Below are positions 6,870-14,936 of a stretch of DNA of 19,491 bases, one piece after another. Position numbers and translations under genes: made by a program. Within the stretch, counting starts at the first letter, position 1. Each line of letters begins with the position of its first letter. Source of the stretch: Sulfurimonas sp. (GTDB taxonomy: Bacteria > Campylobacterota > Campylobacteria > Campylobacterales > Sulfurimonadaceae); NCBI GenBank assembly GCA_026988735.1, contig JALSKR010000073.1, positions 1 to 19,491 on the forward strand, in the 5' to 3' direction. The notes under the pieces were generated by a model. The model saw nothing but the letters and a program-made list of their open reading frames with translations. It ran no database searches and had not been told where the DNA came from.

Positions 6870-9497
6870 ATGAAAACATATGATGAGAAATTAACCGGAT
6901 TGACACAAGAAGAAGTACACAAACGCCTCAAAAAATACGGCTACAATGAACTTAATGAAAAAGAAGAAAGCTGGCTACACAGGCTTTTTCGACGTTTTTG
7001 GGGACCTATTCCATGGATGATTGAAACGGCAGCTGTTCTTTCTGCTATTGCTCGGAGGTGGGAAGATTTTGCAGTAATAATGTTTATGCTGCTTGTCAAT
7101 GCTTTTGTTGATTTTTATCAAGAGTCAAAAGCACTCAGTGCCATTGCAGTATTAAAGAAAAAGCTGGCGAGAAAAGCTCTTGTTTTACGTGAAGGAAAAT
7201 GGCAGAGTATTGATGCAAAAGAGCTTGTACCTGATGATATTATCAAAGTAAAAATAGGAGATGTCGTACCGGCTGACTGTATTTTACTGGGTGGTGGTGA
7301 ATTTTTACAGGTAGATCAGTCTGCACTGACGGGAGAATCCCTGCCTGTCAATAAACAAGCCCAGGAAGACCTCTATGCAAATGCTATTATCAAGCAGGGT
7401 GAAATGACAGCACGTGTTACAGCTACCGGGGTAAACACCTACTTTGGCAAGACAGTCGGTCTTGTTGCAAAAGCCGAAAAAGAGGAACAAGGACATTTTC
7501 AAAAAATGGTTATAAAAGTGGGAGATTTTCTCATTGCAGTAACCGTTGTCCTTATAGGAATTATCATCTGGCATGGAGTTTCCAGAGGGGAACCGCTTTT
7601 AGATCTGCTTATATTTGCACTTATTTTAACCATTTCAGCCATTCCTGTTGCGATGCCTGCGGTACTTACAGTCACTATGGCACTGGGTGCCAGAGTTCTG
7701 GCAACCAAGGAGGCCATTGTTACAAAACTCTCGGCCATTGAAGAAGCTGCAGGTATGGATATACTCTGTTCCGATAAAACCGGAACTCTCACACAAAACA
7801 TTATGAGTCTTGCCAAACCTTATCTTGTCGGAAACTTCACACAGGAGCAGTTACTGCTTTATGCAGCATATGCCAGTAAAAAAGAGAATGAAGATCCGAT
7901 AGAAAAGCCGATTTTTGATTATATTGAAGAGCATAATCTCACCAAAGAACTTCAAAAATCAAAGATGAAAAAATTTATTCCTTTTGACCCTGTGCATAAA
8001 AAAACAGAAGGAGTATTTGAAGATGGCTTTATCTATACCAAAGGTGCTCCTCAGGTTATTATAGAGTTGTGTGATGAAACAGAGTTTGATAAAAAAACAG
8101 CCTATAAAGAGGTAGATGATTTTGCACAAAAAGGTTTTCGAACACTTGGTGTGGCATACAAAAAATGCGAAGAGGATCTCTACCATTTTGTCGGGCTTAT
8201 TCCGCTGTTTGATCCTCCGCGAGAAGACTCAAAAGAAGCTATAGCCGAAGCAAATGCAAAAGGTGTGGCAGTGAAAATGGTCACAGGAGACAACATTGCC
8301 GTTGCAAAATATATTGCCGGTATTTTAAATATTGGTCAAGACATAGAAAATATAAAAGAGCTCAAAGGACAAAGTACAAAAGAGTATATTTATCTTTCAG
8401 AAATTATCGTACGTTCAATATTGAAAACTTTGCAAAAAGATGCCGACAAAGAGACAATCAAAAAAGAGGTAAACCAGATAATCGAGGAAGTGCAAAAAGA
8501 GCTTAATGCGCAACCACTTCCTGAAGGAACTATTCGTCAGCATGAGAGTGAAATTGTCAAAATTATTGAAAATGCCAATGGTTTTGCACAGGTTTTTCCT
8601 GAAGATAAATACTTTATAGTAGACAAACTCCAAAAAGCAGACCATATTGTCGGTATGACCGGTGACGGGGTCAATGATGCTCCTGCCCTTAAAAAAGCTG
8701 ACTGTGGTATAGCGGTAAGCGGTGCAACTGATGCCGCGCGCGCTGCTGCTGACATTGTACTTATGGCTCCTGGTTTACATGTAATCGTAGATGCAATTGA
8801 GCAGGCACGTATAGTCTTTGAGAGAATGAAAAGCTATGTTGTCTACCGTATAGCGGAAACCATTCGTATTTTGGCATTTATGACACTGGCTATTGTGGTA
8901 TTTGATTTTTACCCAATTACTGCGATTATGATTATTTTACTGGCACTGCTCAATGATATTCCCATTATGGCAATTGCTTATGACAACACAAAAGTAGAGG
9001 AGAAACCGGTACGCTGGGATATGAAAATCGTCTTTATTCTCTCGAGTTGGCTTGGAGTTGCCGGAGTTCTCAGCTCTTTTACCATCTTTTATATTACCAT
9101 GGTCTATTTAAAATTCCATCCGGATACGGCAATGTTCCTGCCGGAAGTTCCCTCATGGATCGATATGCATGATGATAAAGCATTTTTAGGATTTGTACAG
9201 ACACTTTTCTTTGTCAAACTTATTCTCGCCGGGCATTATACAATTTTTAACACCCGTATAGCTGACTGGTTCTTTAAAAAACCGTATCCGTCATGGCCAC
9301 TTTTCCTTGCATCTTTCTTGACAGCACTTATCGGTACGGCCATAGGTCTTTATAGTTTTGGACTTATGACTCGTATTAACTGGCAATGGGCACTCTTTTT
9401 ATGGGGATATGTAAGTGTATGGTTTGTATTTAATGACATGGTCAAACGCATAGTTGTACGATATTATGAAAAACGCTATGGAGAGGAGGCCCTGTAA
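6870..9497 (+). CDS. P3A-type plasma-membrane proton-exporting ATPase
   Basis: 875 residues. P-type ATPase motifs are complete: TGES dephosphorylation loop (154-157), PVAMP in the fourth membrane helix (259-263), phosphorylated Asp302 in DKTGTLT, nucleotide-binding KGAP (391-394), TGDN (472-475) and TGDGVNDAP (597-605). The membrane sequence LLNDIPIMAI has Asn695/Asp696, matching the Asn-Asp pair essential for proton transport in plant and fungal H+-ATPases (Asp684 of Arabidopsis AHA2), so H+ is the likely ion. About ten membrane helices are expected. There is no long C-terminal autoinhibitory domain. Odd: between TGDN and FAQVFPEDKY the P domain carries an extra charged, helical stretch (about 490-570) longer than in plant enzymes. 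First gene of a five-gene unit; its stop overlaps the PPK2 start (TAATG). Confidence 0.93.
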   Translation: MKTYDEKLTGLTQEEVHKRLKKYGYNELNEKEESWLHRLFRRFWGPIPWMIETAAVLSAIARRWEDFAVIMFMLLVNAFVDFYQESKALSAIAVLKKKLARKALVLREGKWQSIDAKELVPDDIIKVKIGDVVPADCILLGGGEFLQVDQSALTGESLPVNKQAQEDLYANAIIKQGEMTARVTATGVNTYFGKTVGLVAKAEKEEQGHFQKMVIKVGDFLIAVTVVLIGIIIWHGVSRGEPLLDLLIFALILTISAIPVAMPAVLTVTMALGARVLATKEAIVTKLSAIEEAAGMDILCSDKTGTLTQNIMSLAKPYLVGNFTQEQLLLYAAYASKKENEDPIEKPIFDYIEEHNLTKELQKSKMKKFIPFDPVHKKTEGVFEDGFIYTKGAPQVIIELCDETEFDKKTAYKEVDDFAQKGFRTLGVAYKKCEEDLYHFVGLIPLFDPPREDSKEAIAEANAKGVAVKMVTGDNIAVAKYIAGILNIGQDIENIKELKGQSTKEYIYLSEIIVRSILKTLQKDADKETIKKEVNQIIEEVQKELNAQPLPEGTIRQHESEIVKIIENANGFAQVFPEDKYFIVDKLQKADHIVGMTGDGVNDAPALKKADCGIAVSGATDAARAAADIVLMAPGLHVIVDAIEQARIVFERMKSYVVYRIAETIRILAFMTLAIVVFDFYPITAIMIILLALLNDIPIMAIAYDNTKVEEKPVRWDMKIVFILSSWLGVAGVLSSFTIFYITMVYLKFHPDTAMFLPEVPSWIDMHDDKAFLGFVQTLFFVKLILAGHYTIFNTRIADWFFKKPYPSWPLFLASFLTALIGTAIGLYSFGLMTRINWQWALFLWGYVSVWFVFNDMVKRIVVRYYEKRYGEEAL

Positions 9498-10255
9498 TGA
9501 AAAAAAAAGAATATAATGAAGAACTTTACAAGCTTCAGGTTGAGTTGGTAAAATTTCAAAAAGAGGTCATTAAAAAAAACCTAAAAGTGTGTATAATTTT
9601 TGAAGGTCGTGACGCTGCAGGAAAGGACGGTATGATAAAACGTTTTACCGAGCATTTAAGTCCTCGTGATGCCAGAGTTGTTGCACTTGGCAAACCAAGC
9701 GATATTGATAAAAAATCATGGTATTTTCAAAGATATGTTCCAGAACTTCCCATAGGAGGAGAGATGGTCTTTTTCAACCGCAGCTGGTACAACAGAGCCG
9801 GTGTTGAAAAAGTAATGAACTTCTGCACACAAAAAGAGTATGACAGTTTTATGAAAGAGGTAGGCAACTTTGAACATCTTTTGGTCAATGCCGAAATAAT
9901 TTTTATCAAGTATTATCTTGATATTTCAAAAGAAGAACAGGAAAAACGACTCAAAGAGAGAAAAAAAGACCCTCTCAAACAGTGGAAGCTCAGCCCGATA
10001 GACGAACAGGCACAAAAGCACTGGGAAGAGTATTCACAAGCCAGAGATGAGATGTTTAATAAAACCTCTTTTGTCTTTGCACCATGGTATATTGTCCACA
10101 GTGATGACAAAAGAACAGCTCGTATCAATACACTCAAGCATTTTTTGTCTCAGGTAGATTACAAGAGAAAAAATAAAGAGTATTTGCAGTTTAGTCATGA
10201 AGTTGTCTGCCTTTTTGATGATGCCTGTTATAAAAAAGGATTGATATACAGATGA
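9497..10255 (+). CDS. ppk2: Polyphosphate kinase 2 (PPK2 family)
   Basis: 252 residues, the size of a single-domain PPK2. Walker A is EGRDAAGKDG (36-45), followed by the family motif GKPSDIDKKSWYFQRYVPEL and the second signature NRSWYNRAGVEKVM (94-107), then the helical lid with KERKKDPLKQWKLSPID. PPK2 enzymes transfer phosphate between polyphosphate and nucleoside di- or monophosphates; the single domain and the KDPLKQWK lid fit class I (ADP or GDP as acceptor), but class cannot be fixed by eye. The residue before RSWYNR is Asn94 where many characterised members have Asp. The strong GGAGG ribosome site lies in the end of the ATPase gene. The stop overlaps the next start by ATGA. It may regenerate ATP near the proton pump, which is inference from gene order. 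Confidence 0.93.
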   Translation: MKKKEYNEELYKLQVELVKFQKEVIKKNLKVCIIFEGRDAAGKDGMIKRFTEHLSPRDARVVALGKPSDIDKKSWYFQRYVPELPIGGEMVFFNRSWYNRAGVEKVMNFCTQKEYDSFMKEVGNFEHLLVNAEIIFIKYYLDISKEEQEKRLKERKKDPLKQWKLSPIDEQAQKHWEEYSQARDEMFNKTSFVFAPWYIVHSDDKRTARINTLKHFLSQVDYKRKNKEYLQFSHEVVCLFDDACYKKGLIYR

Positions 10256-11517
10256 GTTTCAATATTGATTTCGTACATTTTCTACTCATCACTGCTTTTA
10301 GTTTTTTGGTTGGACTCGAAGTAAAATCATACCGAAACCAATATATGACCGCACAAAAAGAAAACTTATTTTTTGGCGATGTTCGTACCTATAGTTTTGT
10401 AGGTATTTTAGGCTTTATTCTCTTTAAAATTGATTCTAATGTACATATATTGTATGCAATAGGATTTTTGTCTATAACTCTCTTATATGCTTTGCTGTAT
10501 CACAAAAACCTGCAGGAAAACCAGCGCAGTATTTTACTCTATACTGTTATGCTTTTGGTGTATTCTTTTGGTGCACTTATTCAGATACAACCATTATGGA
10601 TGACGGCACTCCTGTATGTGAGTATTGTTTTTATTTTGAATGTCAACAAAGGTGTTGACAAATTCACGCAGGAGATAAATATCAGTGAATTTGAAACATT
10701 AAGCAAGATGATACTGCTCTCAGCAGTCATTCTGCCTCTTTTGCCAGATACAAACATTATTCCATATATTCCGCTCTCACCTTTTAAAATTTGGCTTGCC
10801 GTAGTCGTCATTTCCGGTATCAGTTATGGTGGTTATATTTTACAAAAATATTTTTTTCCTTCAAAAGGCTACTATCTTGCAGGAATTTTTGGTGGTTCCT
10901 ACTCATCAACTGCAACCACTGTTGTCCTGGCAAGAAAAGCAAAAAAACTTGAAGGATACGCAGTCATAGATGCAGCCATTATTTCAGCAACTGCTGTCAT
11001 GTACCTGCGTCTGCTTGTCATTGCTTTGATTTTTAATGTAGAAATAGGGGAAAATCTTCTCTTGCCTTTTACAGTTTTATCTTTTGTTGGGTTTTTGGTC
11101 TCCCTGTTTTATTTAAAAAGAGAACAAAAACCACAAGAACATGTTGAAATTGTTGATAAAAATCCTCTGGAACTCAAAACTGCTTTTTTGTTTGCTTTTT
11201 TATTTGTTGCCATGATTGTATTAACTCATTTTGTTACAAAACATTATGGAACATCAGGACTGGAAATACTCTCATTTTTAGTAGGCTTTACCGATATTGA
11301 CCCTTTCATCCTCTCTATACTCACAGGTAAATTTTCCATTGCAAGTACCCAGACAACAGCAGCCATAATGATAGCTGCGGGAAGTAACAACTTACTCAAA
11401 GCTGTGTATGCGCTTTGGTTTGGTAAAATAAAAAATACATACAAATCCGCACTGTGGATTTCTCTGTTAGGAATTATTACTATCGTGTGGGGACTCTCTA
11501 TTGAGCACATACTCTAA
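10252..11517 (+). CDS. MgtC/DUF4010-family integral membrane protein
   Basis: 421 residues, nearly all membrane helices. The N-terminal part has the MgtC-like LLITAFSFLVGLEVKSYR (11-28) with an acidic residue in GLE. The C-terminal part is DUF4010: GGSYSSTATTVVLARK (214-229) and GFTDIDPF (345-352), both with polar residues inside predicted helices. The molecular function is not established; MgtC of Salmonella affects the F-type ATP synthase and survival at low Mg2+, and the fused DUF4010 form is widespread but uncharacterised. It overlaps the ppk2 stop by ATGA and is followed after 10 bases by the LOG gene. Being next to a proton ATPase and a polyphosphate enzyme, it could tie into ion or energy homeostasis, but this is conjecture. 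Confidence 0.88.
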   Translation: MSFNIDFVHFLLITAFSFLVGLEVKSYRNQYMTAQKENLFFGDVRTYSFVGILGFILFKIDSNVHILYAIGFLSITLLYALLYHKNLQENQRSILLYTVMLLVYSFGALIQIQPLWMTALLYVSIVFILNVNKGVDKFTQEINISEFETLSKMILLSAVILPLLPDTNIIPYIPLSPFKIWLAVVVISGISYGGYILQKYFFPSKGYYLAGIFGGSYSSTATTVVLARKAKKLEGYAVIDAAIISATAVMYLRLLVIALIFNVEIGENLLLPFTVLSFVGFLVSLFYLKREQKPQEHVEIVDKNPLELKTAFLFAFLFVAMIVLTHFVTKHYGTSGLEILSFLVGFTDIDPFILSILTGKFSIASTQTTAAIMIAAGSNNLLKAVYALWFGKIKNTYKSALWISLLGIITIVWGLSIEHIL

Positions 11518-11527
11518 GGAATTATAA

Positions 11528-12439
11528 ATGAAAAAAAATAAAACTGTTTTACCCTGGGAACATCCAAAACTGCAAGAAGAAGATCCTCAGTCACTCAAAC
11601 TTATCAAAAAAATCATGAAAAGCCCTACCTATGCTATGGCAGAAGAGGACAAAGAGTTCATAAACTCTTATGAAGCACGAGGAGTTCGGCTTGAACTTGA
11701 CTACCTCAAACCTGAACTCAAGATGAACAAACATGGCATAGAACATACCATAGTTGTTTTTGGAAGTGCGCGTATTGTCGAAAAAGAGACTGCTATGAAA
11801 CGTCTTTCACATATTCAAAACATGTTACAGAAAAAACCAAATGACAGAAGTCTGTTGCATGAACTTTATGTTACAGAACGTATGGTCGGCAAGAGTATTT
11901 ATTATGATGATGCCAGAAAACTCGGTCAGCTTATTGGAAAGAGCGGAGAAAGTGTTGAAGATTGCCGTGTAACAGTAATGACAGGAGGCGGTCCAGGTAT
12001 AATGGAAGCAGCAAACAGAGGAGCCTATGATGTAGGAGCAAAAAGTATAGGGCTTAACATTAAACTTCCTCATGAGCAGTATCCCAATCCTTATATCACG
12101 CCTGATTTATGCTTTTTGTTTCACTATTTTGCCATTAGAAAACTCCATTTTTTAAACCGCGCAAAAGCTTTGGTTATTTATCCCGGAGGATTTGGAACCT
12201 TTGATGAGCTGTTTGAGACACTGACACTGATTCAAACACGAAAATCACAGATAATTCCTGTTGTCCTTGTCGGAAAAAGCTACTGGAACAAAGCAATAGA
12301 TTTTGAATTTTTAAAAGATGAGGGTGTTATTGCCCCGCAGGATTTAGATATTATTACTTTTGCCGACAATGCGGAGGAGGCTTGGCAATTCATTCTCTCC
12401 TGGCATAAAAAACGGGGAACACCCCTCTATAATGAATAG
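11528..12439 (+). CDS. LOG-family protein (nucleotide 5'-monophosphate phosphoribohydrolase-like)
   Basis: 303 residues, the long form with about 70 extra N-terminal residues. Family signatures: VVFGSARI (76-83), TGGGPGIMEAANRGA (152-166), FAIRKLHFLNRAKAL with Arg204, and PGGFGTFDE (219-227) ending in Glu227. Arg and Glu at these positions are the catalytic pair of LOG enzymes, which cleave AMP-type nucleotides to free base and ribose 5-phosphate. Such proteins are often mis-annotated as lysine decarboxylases. With both residues present it is likely active. Start is well supported by AAGGA eight bases before the ATG. Fourth gene of the proton-ATPase operon. A purine-salvage or adenylate-trimming role next to PPK2 is plausible but unproven. 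Confidence 0.9.
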   Translation: MKKNKTVLPWEHPKLQEEDPQSLKLIKKIMKSPTYAMAEEDKEFINSYEARGVRLELDYLKPELKMNKHGIEHTIVVFGSARIVEKETAMKRLSHIQNMLQKKPNDRSLLHELYVTERMVGKSIYYDDARKLGQLIGKSGESVEDCRVTVMTGGGPGIMEAANRGAYDVGAKSIGLNIKLPHEQYPNPYITPDLCFLFHYFAIRKLHFLNRAKALVIYPGGFGTFDELFETLTLIQTRKSQIIPVVLVGKSYWNKAIDFEFLKDEGVIAPQDLDIITFADNAEEAWQFILSWHKKRGTPLYNE

Positions 12440-12457
12440 TTACAAAGAGAATTGATT

Positions 12458-13201
12458 ATGGATATATATTTTGCAGTTTTAAATTTTACACTCTCAGGGG
12501 CTATCGGACTTGTAGGTATACTTACACTTCAAAAAGTGAGTACACCCAATGAAGTACTTTTTGCTCTTTTGCCGCTTTTGTTTGCCCTGCATCAGTTTGA
12601 TGAAGGCTTTGTCTGGCTTGGTATGGGCGGGCATATTGATACCCGTGCATTAGAAATTGCAGCAGGTATTTTTGTCTATTATGCGCAGGGTTTACTGCCC
12701 TTTCTCATTCCTTTGTCTATTTGGCTGATAGAAAAAGACGGCTATAAAAAAAAGCTGGTTGGAATTTTAGCTGTCTTGGGGTTTGGTCTGGCTGTCTATA
12801 CAATGTATGGACTCTCAACAGTGCCAACAAGTGTGAGTGTTATAAACAATACACTGTATTACAAAAATCCGTGGACGGAAAATTTTTATGATGCAGGAAT
12901 TTATATACTGACGACCTGCGGGTCTTTGATGCTCAGCAGCAGTATTGCCATTGAACTTTTTGGATTTTTAAACCTCATCGGTCTTGTTATTATATATATT
13001 CTCAGACCTTACGGCTTCACCTCTTTATGGTGTCTGTATGCTGCAGCTATCAGCGGACTTTTATATTTTTATTTTATTGAGCGACGTATTCAATTTCTAC
13101 AGGAACTCAAAACAAAAAAAGACGGTATAGGCAAAAAACTCGAACAAGAATTAAACAGACTCAAAAAAGCCCATCCAAAGCTTTTTACTTCACGCCTCTA
13201 A
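12458..13201 (+). CDS. DUF6629-like integral membrane protein
   Basis: 247 residues from the ATG at 12458, which sits after an AGAGA ribosome-site remnant; a TTG two codons earlier (12452) is possible. About seven membrane helices are predicted by eye. The N-terminal pattern ILTLQKVSTPNEVLFALLPL, then LFALHQFDEGFVWLGM, matches DUF6629-type proteins, whose function is unknown. The C terminus is a basic cytoplasmic tail (ERRIQFLQELKTKKD onwards) that could form a short coiled coil. It begins 18 bases after the LOG gene stop, so it is the last gene of the five-gene operon. Its stop overlaps the stop of the convergent TauE/SafE-like gene. Confidence 0.75.
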   Translation: MDIYFAVLNFTLSGAIGLVGILTLQKVSTPNEVLFALLPLLFALHQFDEGFVWLGMGGHIDTRALEIAAGIFVYYAQGLLPFLIPLSIWLIEKDGYKKKLVGILAVLGFGLAVYTMYGLSTVPTSVSVINNTLYYKNPWTENFYDAGIYILTTCGSLMLSSSIAIELFGFLNLIGLVIIYILRPYGFTSLWCLYAAAISGLLYFYFIERRIQFLQELKTKKDGIGKKLEQELNRLKKAHPKLFTSRL

Positions 13202-13905
13202 TGACACTGAAGAAGTGTCCTTAAAGGGTTTGTCAAATAGTCATACCCGTTGTATATCGTAAATGCACCATAGAGGATTACCGCAACAGAAGAGAGACTC
13301 ATCATCATATTTCTAAAACTTGTTGCCGATGCCAGTGAAGATAAAAAGCCCAAAGAAAACATTGCAGGAATGGTGCTTATACCAAAAATAAACATCACCA
13401 AAGCGCCGTAAAGTGGACTTGCCGTACTTGCAGCGGTAATTGCAAAAAAGTAGACAAAACCGCACGGAAGCAAGCCGTTTAACATTCCCAAAATGAAAAA
13501 ACTTGTATTTGACTTTGAATGTAAAATTTTCTGAAAAGATTTTTTGTAAAAATTTGATGAAGATATGGAGTGTTCTATTACTGTTAAGAATTTTATTTTT
13601 CCCATCAAAGAAAGCCCTGCAAGTATCATCGCAACTCCGGCAATAATGAGCAAAGTCCCGTTTGCCGTATTGCTGAATGTTGCCACTCCGCCGATTGCAC
13701 CAAAAAGTGCACCCAAAATTGTATAGGTCAGAACACGTCCAAAGTTATACAGCAGATGGGCTACTGTTTTGGAGACTTTGGAGCTTGCAGGTTCTATCTT
13801 AATAGTCGAATAGGCAAGGACGATACCGCCGCACATGCCGATGCAGTGTCCAAAAGAGCCTAAAAAAGCGATTGTGACAATTGTTACTAAATTTACTGTA
13901 TCCAT
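13198..13905 (-). CDS. DsbD_2/TauE-SafE-like membrane protein (probable copper or cytochrome-maturation role)
   Basis: 235 residues with about six membrane helices. Paired cysteine motifs stand out: GHCIGMCGG (19-27, Cys21 and Cys25, Met24) in the first helix and LLPCGFVYFF (145-154, Cys148) in the fourth. This is the DsbD_2 / UreH-like transmembrane family, often annotated as sulfite exporter TauE/SafE and found near copper-trafficking and cbb3 oxidase assembly genes. His, Cys and Met in one helix fit Cu(I) binding. The ATG overlaps the NosL-like gene's stop by one base (TAATG), so the two are coupled and probably cooperate. True sulfite export is unlikely given the cysteine motifs. Convergent with the DUF6629-like gene. 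Confidence 0.85.
   Translation of the reverse strand: MDTVNLVTIVTIAFLGSFGHCIGMCGGIVLAYSTIKIEPASSKVSKTVAHLLYNFGRVLTYTILGALFGAIGGVATFSNTANGTLLIIAGVAMILAGLSLMGKIKFLTVIEHSISSSNFYKKSFQKILHSKSNTSFFILGMLNGLLPCGFVYFFAITAASTASPLYGALVMFIFGISTIPAMFSLGFLSSLASATSFRNMMMSLSSVAVILYGAFTIYNGYDYLTNPLRTLLQCH
13203..13219. other. Short inverted repeat at a convergent gene junction
   Basis: GACACT at 13203-13208 and AGTGTC at 13214-13219 form a 6-bp stem with a 5-base loop, just inside the end of the TauE/SafE-like gene. No T-tract follows on either strand, so it is not a standard intrinsic terminator; it may slow polymerase where the two operons converge. Confidence 0.25.
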
Positions 13906-14408
13906 TACTTTCCTATGAGTTGTTTTCTAATTTTGGGATCTTGCATTGTTTCACCTCGAAGCGTTTTCAGGCGCATCGTATCAAAATCAACACTTCCCTC
14001 TTTTTTGTGCTCATATGCACCAAATCCAAAGCCCATAGGAGTCATTTCATTTAAAGTATAATATGCTTTTCTTCCGTCTATCCATCTGTGCGTATCTCTG
14101 CTCATCACCCATATAGCAGCAGAATCTTTAAATTTTTTATCATTAAGCCACTGCACAAAATCACCATGATCATGAAAGAACCAGGTTTTGCCATCGGGTG
14201 CTATAACTTGAGAGGCATAGCTCAAATCATCTATAACCATACCACAGTAACTGTCTTGAAACTTATGCAGTTCCATTTTCAATGGCAACTGCTTCAAATT
14301 TCCTTCTTTTATAACAACCATCTTCTGCGTTTTAGCCAAAGACAAAAACAACGCGACTATGATGAGTACAATCACTCCGATAAGCACAAATGGCATAATC
14401 TTTTTCAT
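13905..14408 (-). CDS. NosL-like copper-binding accessory protein, membrane-anchored
   Basis: 167 residues. One N-terminal membrane helix (5-24) without a lipobox, so it is probably anchored and faces the periplasm. The body resembles NosL: DSYCGMVIDDLSYASQV with Cys55 and Met57, GKTWFFHDHGDFVQWL (73-88), the IWVMSRDTHRWIDGRKAYY segment (99-117) and the glycine-rich PMGFGFGAYE (124-133). NosL binds Cu(I) and helps load the copper sites of nitrous oxide reductase; the wider family also occurs without nos genes. No nosZ is in the window. It is coupled to the DsbD_2-like membrane protein, so a copper relay for N2O reductase or a haem-copper oxidase is a reasonable inference. AAAGGG precedes the ATG. 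Confidence 0.75.
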   Translation of the reverse strand: MKKIMPFVLIGVIVLIIVALFLSLAKTQKMVVIKEGNLKQLPLKMELHKFQDSYCGMVIDDLSYASQVIAPDGKTWFFHDHGDFVQWLNDKKFKDSAAIWVMSRDTHRWIDGRKAYYTLNEMTPMGFGFGAYEHKKEGSVDFDTMRLKTLRGETMQDPKIRKQLIGK

Positions 14409-14431
14409 ATTTTCAAACCCTTTTCATTAAA

Positions 14432-14437
14432 ATTATA
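14432..14437 (-). promoter_or_regulatory. Promoter -10 box of the NosL-like operon
   Basis: On the minus strand positions 14437-14432 read TATAAT. The predicted start is near 14425, giving a leader of about 17 bases that contains AAAGGG before the ATG at 14408. It lies in the 51-base gap after the HD-domain gene, making the NosL-like pair a separate unit. Confidence 0.55.
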
Positions 14438-14459
14438 GTACGTAATTGTTACAGTTGTA

Positions 14460-14936
14460 TTAATCTCTTCTTTTTTTACCTTTTCCGAGATCATCATAAT
14501 GCAAAAAACGTTGTAAATCTTCTTGCAACTCCTCATCCAGAGCATCCCAGATCTCTTTTTTCTGGGCATATCTCGGGAGATCTTCTTTTTTTGACTTTTT
14601 AATATCCCGGATAAGATAATGGTATCGTACAATCTTTTTTGTGTATTCGCTGATAAAAGGCCAGTTTTTTATAATTTGATAACTTTTTTCTTCATGGTCT
14701 GTAAAACTCCATTCATTAAACTCATAATCCTCTTCATCTTTTTTATAGGCAACAAAAGGCTTTCCGATATCATGCAAAAGTCCTGCTGCAAAAAACTTGA
14801 AATCACCTGCTTTGAGTGCATAATAGGTAACACGCAGAGTATGGAGTAAAACTCCATGCTGATGCCATTTGTTTTGTGTAAAAAAAAGTGAATCTAAAAA
14901 AGCATAGGAAAATATTTTGTTGTTTGTCGTATTCAT
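14460..14936 (-). CDS. HD-domain protein (putative phosphohydrolase)
   Basis: 158 residues. HD-superfamily metal ligands are visible: His32 (VLLHTLRV), His55-Asp56 in AGLLHDIGKP, His81 in FTDHEEKS, and a late Asp at 148-149 (HYDDLGKG). This is the pattern of active HD hydrolases acting on nucleotides or phosphate esters; the substrate is unknown. The C terminus is very basic (GKGKKRRD). The chosen ATG at 14936 follows a strong AAGGAG and overlaps the recombinase stop by ATGA; an ATG nine codons upstream (14963) lies before that ribosome site and is rejected. Last gene of the YfgM-BamB-recombinase-HD unit. Confidence 0.8.
   Translation of the reverse strand: MNTTNNKIFSYAFLDSLFFTQNKWHQHGVLLHTLRVTYYALKAGDFKFFAAGLLHDIGKPFVAYKKDEEDYEFNEWSFTDHEEKSYQIIKNWPFISEYTKKIVRYHYLIRDIKKSKKEDLPRYAQKKEIWDALDEELQEDLQRFLHYDDLGKGKKRRD

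Noticed and set aside
11148..11826. AACATGTT at 11148-11155 and 11819-11826 as further copies of the palindrome
   Set aside because: They share only the ACATGT core and differ in the outer bases, so they were not counted with TTACATGTAA.
13198..13222. Intrinsic terminator at the convergent junction
   Set aside because: The 6-bp stem has no T-run on either strand; listed only as an inverted repeat.
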